A DNA stretch of 64,000 nt, from NCBI RefSeq assembly GCF_012395185.1, contig NZ_JAAZTU010000024.1, positions 1 to 64,000 on the forward strand, given 5' to 3'. Both the position numbers and the translations under genes were made by a program. This document shows, piece after piece, positions 48,383 through 58,237 of this stretch (positions are counted from its first letter, which is position 1; each line of letters opens with the position of its first letter). The notes below the pieces were generated by a model that was given only the letters and a program-made list of their open reading frames with translations, was not told where the DNA came from and did no database searches. This DNA is from Vibrio aestuarianus (GTDB lineage: Bacteria > Pseudomonadota > Gammaproteobacteria > Enterobacterales > Vibrionaceae).

Positions 48383-48930
48383 TCTCTCGCCCATTCGTGA
48401 CGAACCCCATTGTTTTGTTTATCGAAATAGTGGGGGTTAAGTTGCATAAATTGGTCTTTTATTAGCATTGCCGTATCCCAACTGGCGATATCAGCATGCA
48501 GTTCAAAGTTATCAACCGTTAAGGTGAATGTCGGCGGTTTTTTCCATACCTGCCTATACAGTTGCGTTTTGCCATCGCCACTGCACACAAATGCGATAGA
48601 GTGAGTCGGCCCATTTTTCTCGGTTAAGTGGGCGGGTTGTGATGCATTTGGCTGGCATTCTTGCTCACGAATAACCACGACTTCAAATTTGTTATCGATC
48701 GTCGTATGAGCAAACACGGCGACTTTTTGGCTGATATCTACTCGACGTAAAAGCAATTGGTTGGTGTCATGCGTACGAGCAATTTGTGCACCAAAACCTG
48801 CGGGGCTAAAGTGATACCAACTCCAATCGATGTCCATATTCAAATAATGGAGATCACGATATGCTGAGTACCCAATATAAGCGGCACTCGTAAATACCAA
48901 TGTCACCATCACCGCTAGCAGCTTGTTCAT
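48379..48930 (-). CDS. membrane-anchored protein of unknown function
   Basis: A 183-residue protein with one N-terminal hydrophobic segment (LLAVMVTLVFTSAAYIGYSAY), probably an anchor or uncleaved signal. The periplasmic part has two Cys (ECQPNASQ and AFVCSGDG). No family recognised. It lies 38 bp downstream of the threonine-aldolase-type gene in the same direction and may be cotranscribed. Confidence 0.6.
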   Translation of the reverse strand: MNKLLAVMVTLVFTSAAYIGYSAYRDLHYLNMDIDWSWYHFSPAGFGAQIARTHDTNQLLLRRVDISQKVAVFAHTTIDNKFEVVVIREQECQPNASQPAHLTEKNGPTHSIAFVCSGDGKTQLYRQVWKKPPTFTLTVDNFELHADIASWDTAMLIKDQFMQLNPHYFDKQNNGVRHEWARD

Positions 48931-48967
48931 ACAGCGTCTTATTACTGAAAACCAAATTGGTGCTATT

Positions 48968-50044
48968 CTACCTCATATGATTGCTCAGCCAATCTAAAAT
49001 CTCGGTCAATTTTTCATCTGGCATATTCAGTAGATGGTCACCAACATACCACTCAATCATACTTTGCTGTGGCAACGCGGTGATTTGTGGGTTGCCAATC
49101 CATACACCTTGTTCGCTCGCCAGTTTATCACGCATCGCGACTGCGTTTTCATAACTAACCGGTAGATAAATATGGAACATATTGGCTTGCGGTTGCGTGG
49201 GATTAAGCACAAATTGAGGGTAGCGGCTTAAGATTTGATAAACTTGTTGGGTTCGCTCAAACAACTGCGGCATAGCTGCTATTCGCCGTTCAAACTGCAT
49301 TGCTGCAGAAACAATATACGGGGTGCGATGATAAACATTACCACCTTGGCGTTTCATCCACATACTGGCGCAATCAAGCAATGGTTTATTTCCTAGCAGC
49401 ATAGAGCCACCTAACCCATTGATGCCTTTATATAAAGAGACATAGACAGAATCAAAGCCTTGCGCTATTTCTTGGTAAGACTTTTGGTAATAAGCAGCGG
49501 CTTCCCACAAACGCGCGCCATCCATATGCAAATGTATTTTCTGCTCGTGGCAGTACTCTTTGATTTCCTGTAATTGCTGCCAAGTCGGTAATTGTCCACC
49601 AATTTCACGCATTGGCAACTCGTATAGCACAGCGGCAATATCATCTGGCCACTGTTTAAGATCTTTTAAGGTCCATGGACGAAACATGTCGCCAATCGTC
49701 AAAATATTAAAACGATTTTGCAGTTGGTAACCCTGTCTTTCATGACGAAAGATATGACTAGACTCATGCATAGCAACAAGAGAATTATTTTTCTGGTCGC
49801 ACACTAACTGCAACACAGTGGGCTGAGTCATGGTACCGGAGATAACAAACAGCCCCGCTTCAAAACCCAATAATTGGGCAAGTTGTTGCTCGAACTGCTG
49901 AATCAATAGGCCTTCACCATACACATCATGCTCAATGTCATTTTCCAAGCACCAAGTCGACATATTTGCAAACAGCTCTGCTGGGCTGGGCTCTCGGTTG
50001 CCAGCAATGAAAGTGTGACACTGTTGACGTAATTCTTGGGCCAT
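48968..50044 (-). CDS. threonine aldolase / beta-eliminating lyase family enzyme
   Basis: A 358-residue fold-type I PLP enzyme of the threonine-aldolase group. Visible blocks: DVYGEGLLIQQFEQQLAQLLG near the N terminus, FVISGTMTQPTVLQL, HLHMDGARLWEAA (PLP-binding Asp), and the Schiff-base Lys in VSLYKGINGLGGSMLLG. It probably cleaves beta-hydroxy amino acids such as threonine to glycine and an aldehyde. Compared with LtaE the start is divergent, so substrate is open. AAGGAA before the ATG. Confidence 0.82.
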   Translation of the reverse strand: MAQELRQQCHTFIAGNREPSPAELFANMSTWCLENDIEHDVYGEGLLIQQFEQQLAQLLGFEAGLFVISGTMTQPTVLQLVCDQKNNSLVAMHESSHIFRHERQGYQLQNRFNILTIGDMFRPWTLKDLKQWPDDIAAVLYELPMREIGGQLPTWQQLQEIKEYCHEQKIHLHMDGARLWEAAAYYQKSYQEIAQGFDSVYVSLYKGINGLGGSMLLGNKPLLDCASMWMKRQGGNVYHRTPYIVSAAMQFERRIAAMPQLFERTQQVYQILSRYPQFVLNPTQPQANMFHIYLPVSYENAVAMRDKLASEQGVWIGNPQITALPQQSMIEWYVGDHLLNMPDEKLTEILDWLSNHMR

Positions 50045-50163
50045 CTTATTTCCTTATTCTTTTGATATAAATATGGTTAACCACAATAACATCGACGATA
50101 GTGAACGCAACCTACACCGCAACCAGTCCCATTGCGGAGTATTTTACCGATAAAAATTTTTCA

Positions 50164-51177
50164 TTATCGATAGATAGACTTTGTTGATTCTCGAACAATT
50201 AAATCAATCGGGGGCAGCCGCGCATCATGCTTTTCCCCACTGAGTAAGTTAAGTATGGAATGCGCGCACACAGCGCCGATTTCCTCTATAGGTTGACGTA
50301 ACGTCGTTAGTGCTGGGGTAAAGTATTGCGATACCGGTAAATCGTCAAATCCTATCACCGAAACATCTTCAGGCACTCTCAAACCGTGATCAGTCAAGGC
50401 TTTAATGGCTCCATAAGCCGTTTGATCGTTGGCGGCAAAAATGGCGGAAAAATGTATTTTCGATTGCAGTAATTCAGCGGTTTTTTCATAGCCAGTTTCT
50501 GAACTAAAATCACCTTGCTTAACCAGCTTGGGCATCGGTTTAATACCCGCTTCTCGCAGTGCTTTTTTATACCCGTCGAAGCGAGCGGTCGAGTCAGGTT
50601 GATTCGACAACCCTTTAATATGCGCAATATTGACGTGCCCTTGCTGCAATAAGTGCAACGTTGCTATATAGCCACCGAGCACATTGTCGACATTGATACA
50701 GCGAACGTTATTACCAACAATATGGTGCCCAACCGCAATAATAGGAATGGATTCTGAATATTTTAGTATTTGCTCACTTTTCAAACTGCCAGTGACAATG
50801 ATCATGCCATCAACATGGCTTCGAGTGAGGTATTCAATTGCATGAACTTCTAATTTTTTTTGCCACTGTCCCGTTGCTATCAACATTGAGTAACCCTTCG
50901 CCATCAACACTTTTTCCATATCGTTCAAAATACGGCTGGTATGGGGGCTTTCTGCATGCTGCACTAAAACACCGATGGTCATCGAACGTTTATTTTTATG
51001 TCGCTGAATGGAGTAATTGGGTTTATACCCCAGCGCCTTTATCGCCTGCTCAATATTCTGACTTTTCTCGTCTGATACATAAGTGGTGCGATTTAAATAA
51101 CGAGAAACGGAGCTGGCAGACACACTGGCAAGTTTAGCAACATCATAAACGGTCGGTGCTTTTTTAGATTTGGTCAT
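50164..51177 (-). CDS. LacI-family regulator at the distal end of the GH3 operon
   Basis: A 338-residue regulator from the ATG at 51177; an upstream in-frame ATG lies in the GH3 gene end and is rejected. N-terminal HTH TVYDVAKLASVSASSVSRYLNRTTYVSDEKS; sugar-binding domain with FAANDQTAYGAIKAL and GFDDLPVSQYFTPALTTLRQP. The hinge helix reads PNYSIQRHKNKRS, so the usual Leu of the AxxL hinge that enters the minor groove is not in place. It follows the GH3 gene after a strong inverted repeat and may be expressed with it or separately. Confidence 0.87.
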   Translation of the reverse strand: MTKSKKAPTVYDVAKLASVSASSVSRYLNRTTYVSDEKSQNIEQAIKALGYKPNYSIQRHKNKRSMTIGVLVQHAESPHTSRILNDMEKVLMAKGYSMLIATGQWQKKLEVHAIEYLTRSHVDGMIIVTGSLKSEQILKYSESIPIIAVGHHIVGNNVRCINVDNVLGGYIATLHLLQQGHVNIAHIKGLSNQPDSTARFDGYKKALREAGIKPMPKLVKQGDFSSETGYEKTAELLQSKIHFSAIFAANDQTAYGAIKALTDHGLRVPEDVSVIGFDDLPVSQYFTPALTTLRQPIEEIGAVCAHSILNLLSGEKHDARLPPIDLIVRESTKSIYR

Positions 51178-51196
51178 GATAATAAGCTCTAAAGGG

Positions 51197-51226
51197 TAAT
51201 TCCTTCTCGTCAACGAGAAGGAATTA
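51197..51226. repeat. perfect 14-bp inverted repeat between GH3 and lacI-type genes
   Basis: TAATTCCTTCTCGT (51197-51210) / ACGAGAAGGAATTA (51213-51226) with a 2-base centre. No T run follows on the minus strand, so it may be an mRNA-stabilising or attenuating hairpin, or an operator. Confidence 0.65.
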
Positions 51227-51236
51227 ATAGTTCTAT

Positions 51237-53822
51237 CTATAGCGTATCCCAACAGATGTTGGCGAGCACGAACTTACACTCTCCATGTGTGAATAATGAG
51301 AAGGGCGTGTCGAGATGGCTAAAACTTAGCCCTTGTTGTGAAAAATGCGTACATGGAATACGGACATGGACAAAGGTTTCACTTTCGACTGTGAAATATT
51401 CACTGACATCCACTTTTAGCAGATTGTCAATGTCACCCATACGCCCTGGAACAGCCGAACGTTGCACAGCCAGATACATAGGCTCACTCGCCGCGTTCAG
51501 CACCTTAATTTCAAAACTGATCACGCCTTGCTCATTATCATAATGGCTGAAATCTTCGGCATGCCCTAATCCAGTTTGCGCGTAGACCATAGATCCACCG
51601 CCCATCATGTCTATCTCAACCGCATCTTGTTGCTGTTGGTAGTTGTATGGTCTGGTGTTTAATGTGCTGAGTTTCATTACATTATTGCGCGAAACATCGG
51701 TACCCATCCAATGATCGGCATCTGAAACCTTAAGCTGATAATCACCAATGGTTGCCATGATGCCATAGAGATGCTCGGCATGCGTTGCTCGCGTTTTAGC
51801 TTCGGTTGGGTCGATATCCAGATCAAGGTTATCCAGATCGCGAGTCTGCTTTTTGTCACTGTAGTCAAGCCCATAACCATATCCAAATAACGGAGCGTGT
51901 TCTCCCAATGGCGACTGTTCGCACTCTGGCACTACATAATTGGGAATATGTCGAGGAATACGGTTTACGCACGCACTGCGCTTTTTATTTGGCCAACTGA
52001 ACGATAACGTACCGGTAAAATCATAGTTCGCTTCACCGTCAGCATTCGCTATCAATACATCAGTAATACCCCGCCCTTCACTACCGGGTAGAAACGCAGC
52101 GACAAACGCTTCAGACAAGGCAATTTCTTCATTAACAAACAGCGGGCGACCACTAAAGAATATCGAGACGACTTTCACACCACGTTGATACAGCGCTTTA
52201 ATTTTTTCACTGTCAGCGCGGTAGCTGCGTTTTAATGTCGAAAACTCTAACGATTGCCACGCTTTAATGTCACCCATCATTTCAGAATAGGGGTCCTCAC
52301 CAAACACCACCAACGCGATATCTCCGGCTTGGTATTCACTGGTCAGTTCTGGATCGTAGCATACATTTTGCTGACCCAATTCCGCCTCTAACGCCATTTT
52401 CACCGTGGTTGCACCAGGAAAATCCGCTAAGCAGTTTTCATCACCCTGCCAAGTTAAATTCCATCCACCAGACTGTTTTTGTAAGTCATTAGCACCACTG
52501 CCCGTCAGGAATATTTTGCGACCACGTTTTAGTGGCAAAATAGATCCCTTATTTTTCAAAAGCACCATAGATTGACGTACTGCTTGACGCGCAATAGCGC
52601 GATGTTCTGCACTGCCAATGAGTGATTGATTTCCAGCTAAAGCACGCGCAGAGGGATGAGGTTTATGCCATAATCCAGCACGCATTTTTACCCGCAAAAT
52701 GCGAGTAACAGCATCATCAATGCGGCTTATGCTAATCACACCGCTTTTAGCATCGCTTACCGCTTGATGATAAACCGACTGCCAGTGTTCGCGGATCGGA
52801 ATCATCAAAATATCATTGCCCGCGTTGATCGCGTAAGTCGCATTGCCGTCGGTGCATTTGCTGATTTCAGAATGACCATGCCAGTCGGTCACTACCAATC
52901 CATCAAAGCCCATTTTGTCTTTAAGAACGTCTGTCAGTAAGTACTTACTGCCGTGGATCTTAAAATTGTAATCACTTTGTGTTTGCGGTGAGTGGTCGTA
53001 GTTCGCCGCATTGTCCCAAGTATTAAAAGAAGACATCACCACTTGCGCGCCCGCATTTAAGCCACTGAAGTAGCCCATAGCGTGAATATTACACAATAAA
53101 TCTTCACTGTAGATATTAGTCCCACGGTCAACACCGTTGATTGTGCCGCCGTCACCAACCCAATGTTTCACATTCGAGATCACATGATGCTCACCTTGCA
53201 GATCAACTGCATCACCTTGTAAACCGACCACCATTTCACTGGCGTAAGCATAGGTAACTTCAGGGTCTTCCGAATACCCTTCATATACGCGGCCCCAACG
53301 TAAATCACGTGGCGTTGCAACCGTTGGAGCGAACGTCCAATCGATGCCCGTTGCTGCAATTTCTATCGCGGTAATACGACCGATTTTACGAATAAGAGCG
53401 GTATCGCGCGCGCAACCAAGGCCGATATTATGCGGAAATACAGTGGCACCATACACGTTATTATGACCGTGAACCGCATCCGTTCCCCACATAAAGGGAA
53501 TATTGAATGGACGTCCTGCAAACGCTTTTTGCGCAGCAAACCAATATTCATCGGCTTTAGCAACCCACTCACTAGCAGGTGCATGTTTGTTATTATTCGG
53601 CCATGAGCCACCGCCATTCAATACCGTGCCTATTTTGTATTGAATGATCTCTTGAGCAGTGATATCGCGAATTTCTGGCTGAATCATTTGGCCGATTTTT
53701 TCTTCCAGGGTCATTAAACTGACAATTCTTGCGACTTCTTGCTCGATGGCAGGGTTGCTTTTAATCGCCGATTCAATTTTTGGCCAAGTATCAAAATAAG
53801 GAGCTTTGCTGATTGTTGTCAT
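51237..53822 (-). CDS. GH3 exo-beta-glucosidase/glucanase (ExoP-like)
   Basis: An 861-residue glycoside hydrolase family 3 enzyme that removes glucose from beta-1,3/1,4-glucosides. The barrel (about 25-385) has MTLEEKIGQM, the KHWVGDGGT substrate loop and the nucleophile Asp313 in GLVVTDWHGH; the second alpha/beta domain begins near 400 (SMVLLKNKGSILPLKRG). A C-terminal beta-sandwich (about 680-861) recalls the accessory domain of marine ExoP-type enzymes. There is no signal peptide, so it acts in the cytoplasm on imported oligosaccharides, in agreement with the ABC importer encoded upstream (15 bp from the ATPase gene). Confidence 0.9.
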   Translation of the reverse strand: MTTISKAPYFDTWPKIESAIKSNPAIEQEVARIVSLMTLEEKIGQMIQPEIRDITAQEIIQYKIGTVLNGGGSWPNNNKHAPASEWVAKADEYWFAAQKAFAGRPFNIPFMWGTDAVHGHNNVYGATVFPHNIGLGCARDTALIRKIGRITAIEIAATGIDWTFAPTVATPRDLRWGRVYEGYSEDPEVTYAYASEMVVGLQGDAVDLQGEHHVISNVKHWVGDGGTINGVDRGTNIYSEDLLCNIHAMGYFSGLNAGAQVVMSSFNTWDNAANYDHSPQTQSDYNFKIHGSKYLLTDVLKDKMGFDGLVVTDWHGHSEISKCTDGNATYAINAGNDILMIPIREHWQSVYHQAVSDAKSGVISISRIDDAVTRILRVKMRAGLWHKPHPSARALAGNQSLIGSAEHRAIARQAVRQSMVLLKNKGSILPLKRGRKIFLTGSGANDLQKQSGGWNLTWQGDENCLADFPGATTVKMALEAELGQQNVCYDPELTSEYQAGDIALVVFGEDPYSEMMGDIKAWQSLEFSTLKRSYRADSEKIKALYQRGVKVVSIFFSGRPLFVNEEIALSEAFVAAFLPGSEGRGITDVLIANADGEANYDFTGTLSFSWPNKKRSACVNRIPRHIPNYVVPECEQSPLGEHAPLFGYGYGLDYSDKKQTRDLDNLDLDIDPTEAKTRATHAEHLYGIMATIGDYQLKVSDADHWMGTDVSRNNVMKLSTLNTRPYNYQQQQDAVEIDMMGGGSMVYAQTGLGHAEDFSHYDNEQGVISFEIKVLNAASEPMYLAVQRSAVPGRMGDIDNLLKVDVSEYFTVESETFVHVRIPCTHFSQQGLSFSHLDTPFSLFTHGECKFVLANICWDTL

Positions 53823-53836
53823 CGCCTTTACCTCTA

Positions 53837-54931
53837 TTAAAAACTAGCCAATGAGTTTTCACTCAAGGCATCAAAGAGGTGAATTGCATCCAAATCGAGG
53901 TAAAGCGTAACATCACTCACATCCAGTTCCGCCGCCTGAGTTTCAACCATCAAAGGTTGGTCTGCAATTTGTGTTTTTAGCAAAATGCTCGCACCCAGTA
54001 GCTCTTTATCTTTAATTTTGACCGGAATTGGCAACACGCGATCGTGATTCACTTGCTCGGCTCGTAGATGAATATCAGTTGGACGAACGCCAAAATGCAG
54101 TGCAAGGTTTTTTGATGCATGCGCTTTGAAACGCTCTGGCAACGGGATCAGCGTTTCACCAAGTTTGATCAACCACTCGCCATCTTGTTGAACTAATTGC
54201 GCATCCAACATGTTCATTGAAGGGTTGCCGATAAACTGCGCAACAAATTTATTCGCAGGGCGTTGAAATACTTCGGTCGGTGTACCAACTTGCGCGACAT
54301 AGCCATCTTTAAGAATGACGATACGATCAGCTAATGTCATCGCTTCAATTTGGTCATGGGTAACATAAATCGTGGTGGTTTTGAGTTCGCGGTGCAATTG
54401 TTTGATCTCCTCACGCATCACCCCACGTAATTTCGCATCAAGGTTAGAAAGCGGCTCGTCAAACAGGAAGACTTTCGGTGTGCGGACCATGGCACGCCCC
54501 ATCGCCACACGCTGACGCTGCCCACCAGAGAGCTCTTTTGGCTTACGATCAAGTAGTGGATCTAATTCCAACATTTTTGCCGCTTTACGCACTTCAGTAT
54601 CAATATCTGCTTTTGACATGCCTTTTAGCTTCAGCGCGAACGCAATATTCTCATATACGCTCATGTGCGGGTATAGCGCGTAACTTTGAAACACCATTGC
54701 CAGGTCACGGTCTTTGGCATCTATTTTATTCATCAGCTTGTCGCCAACGTAAATATCACCCGATGTGATCGACTCTAAACCCGCCAACATACGTAGTGTG
54801 GTCGATTTGCCACAACCAGATGGACCAAGAAACACCACAAATTCGCCATCCTTAACCGTAAAATCAAAGTGCTTCACAACATCCACATTGCCAAATGATT
54901 TCTTAATATTCTTAAATTCTACTTTTGCCAT
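53837..54931 (-). CDS. sugar ABC importer ATPase (MalK/UgpC family)
   Basis: A 364-residue ATPase of CUT1 importers. The start at 54931 follows GGAGAA; the upstream in-frame ATG is rejected. Walker A GPSGCGKST, signature LSGGQRQRVAMGRA, Walker B VFLFDEP, switch His in YVTHDQ, and a C-terminal TOBE/regulatory domain with FGVRPTDIHL. It energises the two permeases encoded immediately upstream. Confidence 0.93.
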   Translation of the reverse strand: MAKVEFKNIKKSFGNVDVVKHFDFTVKDGEFVVFLGPSGCGKSTTLRMLAGLESITSGDIYVGDKLMNKIDAKDRDLAMVFQSYALYPHMSVYENIAFALKLKGMSKADIDTEVRKAAKMLELDPLLDRKPKELSGGQRQRVAMGRAMVRTPKVFLFDEPLSNLDAKLRGVMREEIKQLHRELKTTTIYVTHDQIEAMTLADRIVILKDGYVAQVGTPTEVFQRPANKFVAQFIGNPSMNMLDAQLVQQDGEWLIKLGETLIPLPERFKAHASKNLALHFGVRPTDIHLRAEQVNHDRVLPIPVKIKDKELLGASILLKTQIADQPLMVETQAAELDVSDVTLYLDLDAIHLFDALSENSLASF

Positions 54932-55009
54932 GATTTGTTCTCCTTCGTGTGCTGCTCGTTCAGCGAGACTGCTCCAGCACACGCAATTAAATTGTCTATT
55001 AAAAGCCGA

Positions 55010-55876
55010 TTAACCTTTTACTGCGCCGGATGTCAGACCGCTGATCATCTGTTTGGAAGCAAACAGATAAATGGTCACCAGTGGCAATATGGAAATGGTG
55101 GTGCCGAGCATTACAGCGCCCCATGGCGTATTCGGAATACCTTGCACACTACGTAGTGCTTGAGTAATGACGTAATTTTCTGGCGACGTCAGTACCACTA
55201 ACGGGTTCATAAAACTGTTCCAAAAGAAAACAAATTGCACGATAGCCAAAGTGGCAAGTGCTGGTTTCATCAAGGGTAAAACCACACTCCAGTAAGTACG
55301 AAACTCTCCCGCGCCATCAAGTTTTGCCGCTTCCAACAACTCTTTAGGAATGGATGCCATCACGTGTTGACGCATTAAGAAAATCCCAAACGGAGTGGTC
55401 GTAAACGGAAGCCAAACCGCCATGTGGTTATCCATCAAACCCAAGAATTTGACGATCATAAAGTAAGGGATCAAGCTCAATACTGGTGGGATCATCATTG
55501 AAGCCACCAACATACCGAACAGGGCGTTTTTACCTTTGAATTTGAATACCGCGAACGCGTATCCTCCCATGCTACAAAATAGCAATGAGATGGTGGTTCC
55601 TAAAAATGCAATGTAGATAGAGTTAAACATCGCCTGCCAAAATGGCATGATCTCCAAAAGCTTCGCATAATTGATCGCTAAGCTATCCCCAATAGCAAAA
55701 CTAATACCCGAACCAAAAATTTCGGTACGGTCGCGGGTAGAAAGCAGTGCCGACCATAGAAATGGGAAGACCGTAATTAACGCTGACACAATCAACACCA
55801 CGGCCAGCATAGCCATCGCAATTTTGGTGATAATTTCGATACTGCGATCGCTTGGTTTTAAAGCGTGAATCGACAT
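55010..55876 (-). CDS. sugar ABC importer permease (MalG type)
   Basis: A 288-residue inner-membrane permease with six helices, including the first just after residue 15. The EAA loop that contacts the ATPase is LLEAAKLDGAGEFRTYWSVVLPLMKPALATL. It ends TSGAVKG, the usual MalG-type C terminus. Starts four bases after the MalF-type gene, showing tight coupling. Confidence 0.92.
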   Translation of the reverse strand: MSIHALKPSDRSIEIITKIAMAMLAVVLIVSALITVFPFLWSALLSTRDRTEIFGSGISFAIGDSLAINYAKLLEIMPFWQAMFNSIYIAFLGTTISLLFCSMGGYAFAVFKFKGKNALFGMLVASMMIPPVLSLIPYFMIVKFLGLMDNHMAVWLPFTTTPFGIFLMRQHVMASIPKELLEAAKLDGAGEFRTYWSVVLPLMKPALATLAIVQFVFFWNSFMNPLVVLTSPENYVITQALRSVQGIPNTPWGAVMLGTTISILPLVTIYLFASKQMISGLTSGAVKG

Positions 55877-55880
55877 GGTA

Positions 55881-56867
55881 TTACTCCCCTAACCCTTTCT
55901 TACCAAAGAAGAAAAATTGAACAGCGGTACACATAGCAATCAATGCAAATAACAACCATGAAATCGCTGAAGCTGTACCCATTTCTAACCATTCCCAACC
56001 CACTTTGTAGAGATACATTGAAATCGTTAAACCAGCTTGACCCACACCACCCGTACCACGGGTTAATACAAACGGTTCTTCAAACAGCTGTAAGTTACCG
56101 ATAATGGTCATGGTGACGGCAAAGAATACAAATGGGCGAATCATAGGCAGGGAGATGTTCCAGAAACGGCGGAAGGCGTTGGCACCATCCATACGTGCCG
56201 CTTCTAAGATATCTTTAGGAATTGTCATCAAACCGGTAGTGTAAAGTACGATGTTGAAACCGGTATATTTCCAGAACACCATGATAGCAATAGAAGGTTT
56301 TATCATGGTTGCATCATCTAACCAGCGAATAGGTTGATAGTCATTGACCCATGAAAAGGCCCAACCAAGTAGCGAGCTATCGGCTAGTGCCATCAAGCTT
56401 TGGTTGATGATGCCAGAATTCGGCGAATACATATTGAAGAAAATGAGTGAAGCCGCCACCGTTGAGGTAATGAACGGTAAGAAATAGGCTGACGTTAACC
56501 AGTGACGCAGACGATCACCTAATGACACCAAAATATACGCCACAGGAATAGCCACTAAATGCTGCGCTACACCTGAGGTGATCGCAAGCCATAATGTATT
56601 GCTTAGTGAGCGCCATAACCAGGGGTCGGTTAATGCAATTTCATAGTTCTCAAACCCAACGTAACTCATGGCAGCAACCCCCTCGACAGGGTTCCATTCA
56701 TGAAAAGACAAATACACCGAAAATAGAAGTGGAAACACTCCAAAAACAGAAAAAATAATCAAAAACGGCAATAGGAATCCATACGGTGTAAGCGCTTTCA
56801 AACTCAGGCGAGAAAAAAAACTGTGCGCAGATGATGTTTCCATGGCGTTGCTCGTAGCTTGATTCAT
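55881..56867 (-). CDS. sugar ABC importer permease (MalF type)
   Basis: A 328-residue permease with six helices. The N terminus is LTPYGFLLPFLIIFSVFGVFPLLFSVYLSFHEWNP and the EAA loop ILEAARMDGANAFRRFWNISLPMIRP. GAGGTCG lies before the ATG. It follows the binding-protein gene after two hairpins, which would give more binding protein than permease. Confidence 0.92.
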   Translation of the reverse strand: MNQATSNAMETSSAHSFFSRLSLKALTPYGFLLPFLIIFSVFGVFPLLFSVYLSFHEWNPVEGVAAMSYVGFENYEIALTDPWLWRSLSNTLWLAITSGVAQHLVAIPVAYILVSLGDRLRHWLTSAYFLPFITSTVAASLIFFNMYSPNSGIINQSLMALADSSLLGWAFSWVNDYQPIRWLDDATMIKPSIAIMVFWKYTGFNIVLYTTGLMTIPKDILEAARMDGANAFRRFWNISLPMIRPFVFFAVTMTIIGNLQLFEEPFVLTRGTGGVGQAGLTISMYLYKVGWEWLEMGTASAISWLLFALIAMCTAVQFFFFGKKGLGE

Positions 56868-56885
56868 AGTAACGACCTCTTACCT

Positions 56886-56948
56886 AGAGACATGAAATCA
56901 TGTCTCTATTAACTTGCTTTGATGAACCACCAGTTTTACTGGTGGTTC
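56886..56948 (-). terminator. two hairpins between binding-protein and permease genes
   Basis: Stem GAACCACCAG / CTGGTGGTTC (56924-56933 / 56939-56948) and stem AGAGACATGA / TCATGTCTCT (56886-56895 / 56898-56907). They lie directly after the binding-protein stop on the minus strand, without T runs, and probably protect the upstream message or attenuate read-through, as in malE-malF. Confidence 0.6.
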
Positions 56949-56968
56949 TTTTAACTCACAATGAGTAA

Positions 56969-58213
56969 TTACATATTACGTGTGCGACGCTTAATAAGAC
57001 GCTCTGCATCTTTAAGCGCTGTTTTAATGTCTTTGCCTTCATCCAACACTTCCATCAGTGCGTTTTCTAAGATGATAGAACGAGCCACATGGTCACCTTT
57101 TGCGGGCGCAACAGGTTTGATGTTTTTCGCTACATCAGCAAACAATAGACGTGCTTTTTGCCCACCAAGGAATTCAATATCTTGGTTGAACATTGGGTCA
57201 TCATAAGTCGTAATGTTTGATGGGAAAGCTGCAATAGTTTCAAACGCTTTTAGTTGAACATCACGCTGAGTTGTCATGTATTCAATCAACTTCCATGCTT
57301 CGTCTTGGTGCTTCGACTGAGTAGGAATAGAAAGAAATGAACCGCCCCAACTGCCGTAAATACCATCAGGTAAGTGTGAAACTGCCCATTTGCCCGATGT
57401 ATCTGGAGCAATCCAATTTTTCAAATGACCAAGTAACCATGCACCGGAAAGTTGAGTCGCAAAAGTGCCGTTGCGGAAACCCTCATACCATTCGTTTGAC
57501 CATGCCAAAATGCGCCCATCTAACCCTTTGTCACGAATCTCCTTGGCCACTTCAAAGGCATGAACGAAACGATCAGATGTGACTACAGAGTTACCGTCTT
57601 TATCAAAGTACAACCCCTCACCTTCTGGCACTGTGGTAAAGATGATTGCTTGTGCCACGTCAGCGGCTGATGCTATCAACTGAACATTTTGCTTTTTCAG
57701 CGCTTCACCAGCCTTGATATAAGAATCCCAATCTTTGATCGCTTCATTAATATCAACGCCTGCTTTTTCAAATACATCAGTACGGTAATACATAACACCA
57801 GGGCCAAGGTCGACCGGAATACCATACATATTGCCATCCGCACCTTTACCCTGTGTCCACGCGTAAGGTGCAAAACTTTCTTGGAACTTGTCTGCCCCAT
57901 ATTTTTCAGACAAGTTGACCAAGCCACCAGAAGCGACAAAAGGACCGATTTTTTCAACATCCACAACGATGACGTCACCAGCACCAGACCCAGTCGCTAG
58001 GTTGGTGGTTAATTTAGTGTGGTGGTCTCCGTGGTTATTCATCAAGTAATCTACTTTGATACCTGTTTTCTGCTCAAAATCAGGGAGCAGCACTTTCAAA
58101 CTGCTATCAAAGTCTGGAAAGCCGTCAAAACGAATATTGGTATCGGCAGCGTGTGCAAGTGAAGCAAGTCCTAGAGCCACGGCGCTGGACAGCGCTAAGG
58201 TCTTAAATTTCAT
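56969..58213 (-). CDS. sugar ABC importer periplasmic binding protein
   Basis: A 414-residue CUT1 binding protein. Signal peptide MKFKTLALSSAVALGLASLAHA (22 residues), then the two-lobe fold with FDSSLKVLLPDFEQKTGIKVDY, GIPVDLGPGVMYYRTDVFEKAG, GTFATQLSGAWLLGHL and GSWGGSFLSIPTQSKHQDEAWKLIEYM. Context with GH3 and LacI genes suggests cellobiose, laminari-oligosaccharides or related beta-glucosides, but the ligand is inferred. Confidence 0.92.
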   Translation of the reverse strand: MKFKTLALSSAVALGLASLAHAADTNIRFDGFPDFDSSLKVLLPDFEQKTGIKVDYLMNNHGDHHTKLTTNLATGSGAGDVIVVDVEKIGPFVASGGLVNLSEKYGADKFQESFAPYAWTQGKGADGNMYGIPVDLGPGVMYYRTDVFEKAGVDINEAIKDWDSYIKAGEALKKQNVQLIASAADVAQAIIFTTVPEGEGLYFDKDGNSVVTSDRFVHAFEVAKEIRDKGLDGRILAWSNEWYEGFRNGTFATQLSGAWLLGHLKNWIAPDTSGKWAVSHLPDGIYGSWGGSFLSIPTQSKHQDEAWKLIEYMTTQRDVQLKAFETIAAFPSNITTYDDPMFNQDIEFLGGQKARLLFADVAKNIKPVAPAKGDHVARSIILENALMEVLDEGKDIKTALKDAERLIKRRTRNM

Positions 58214-58237
58214 GATTCATCCTTAATATCTTTATTG

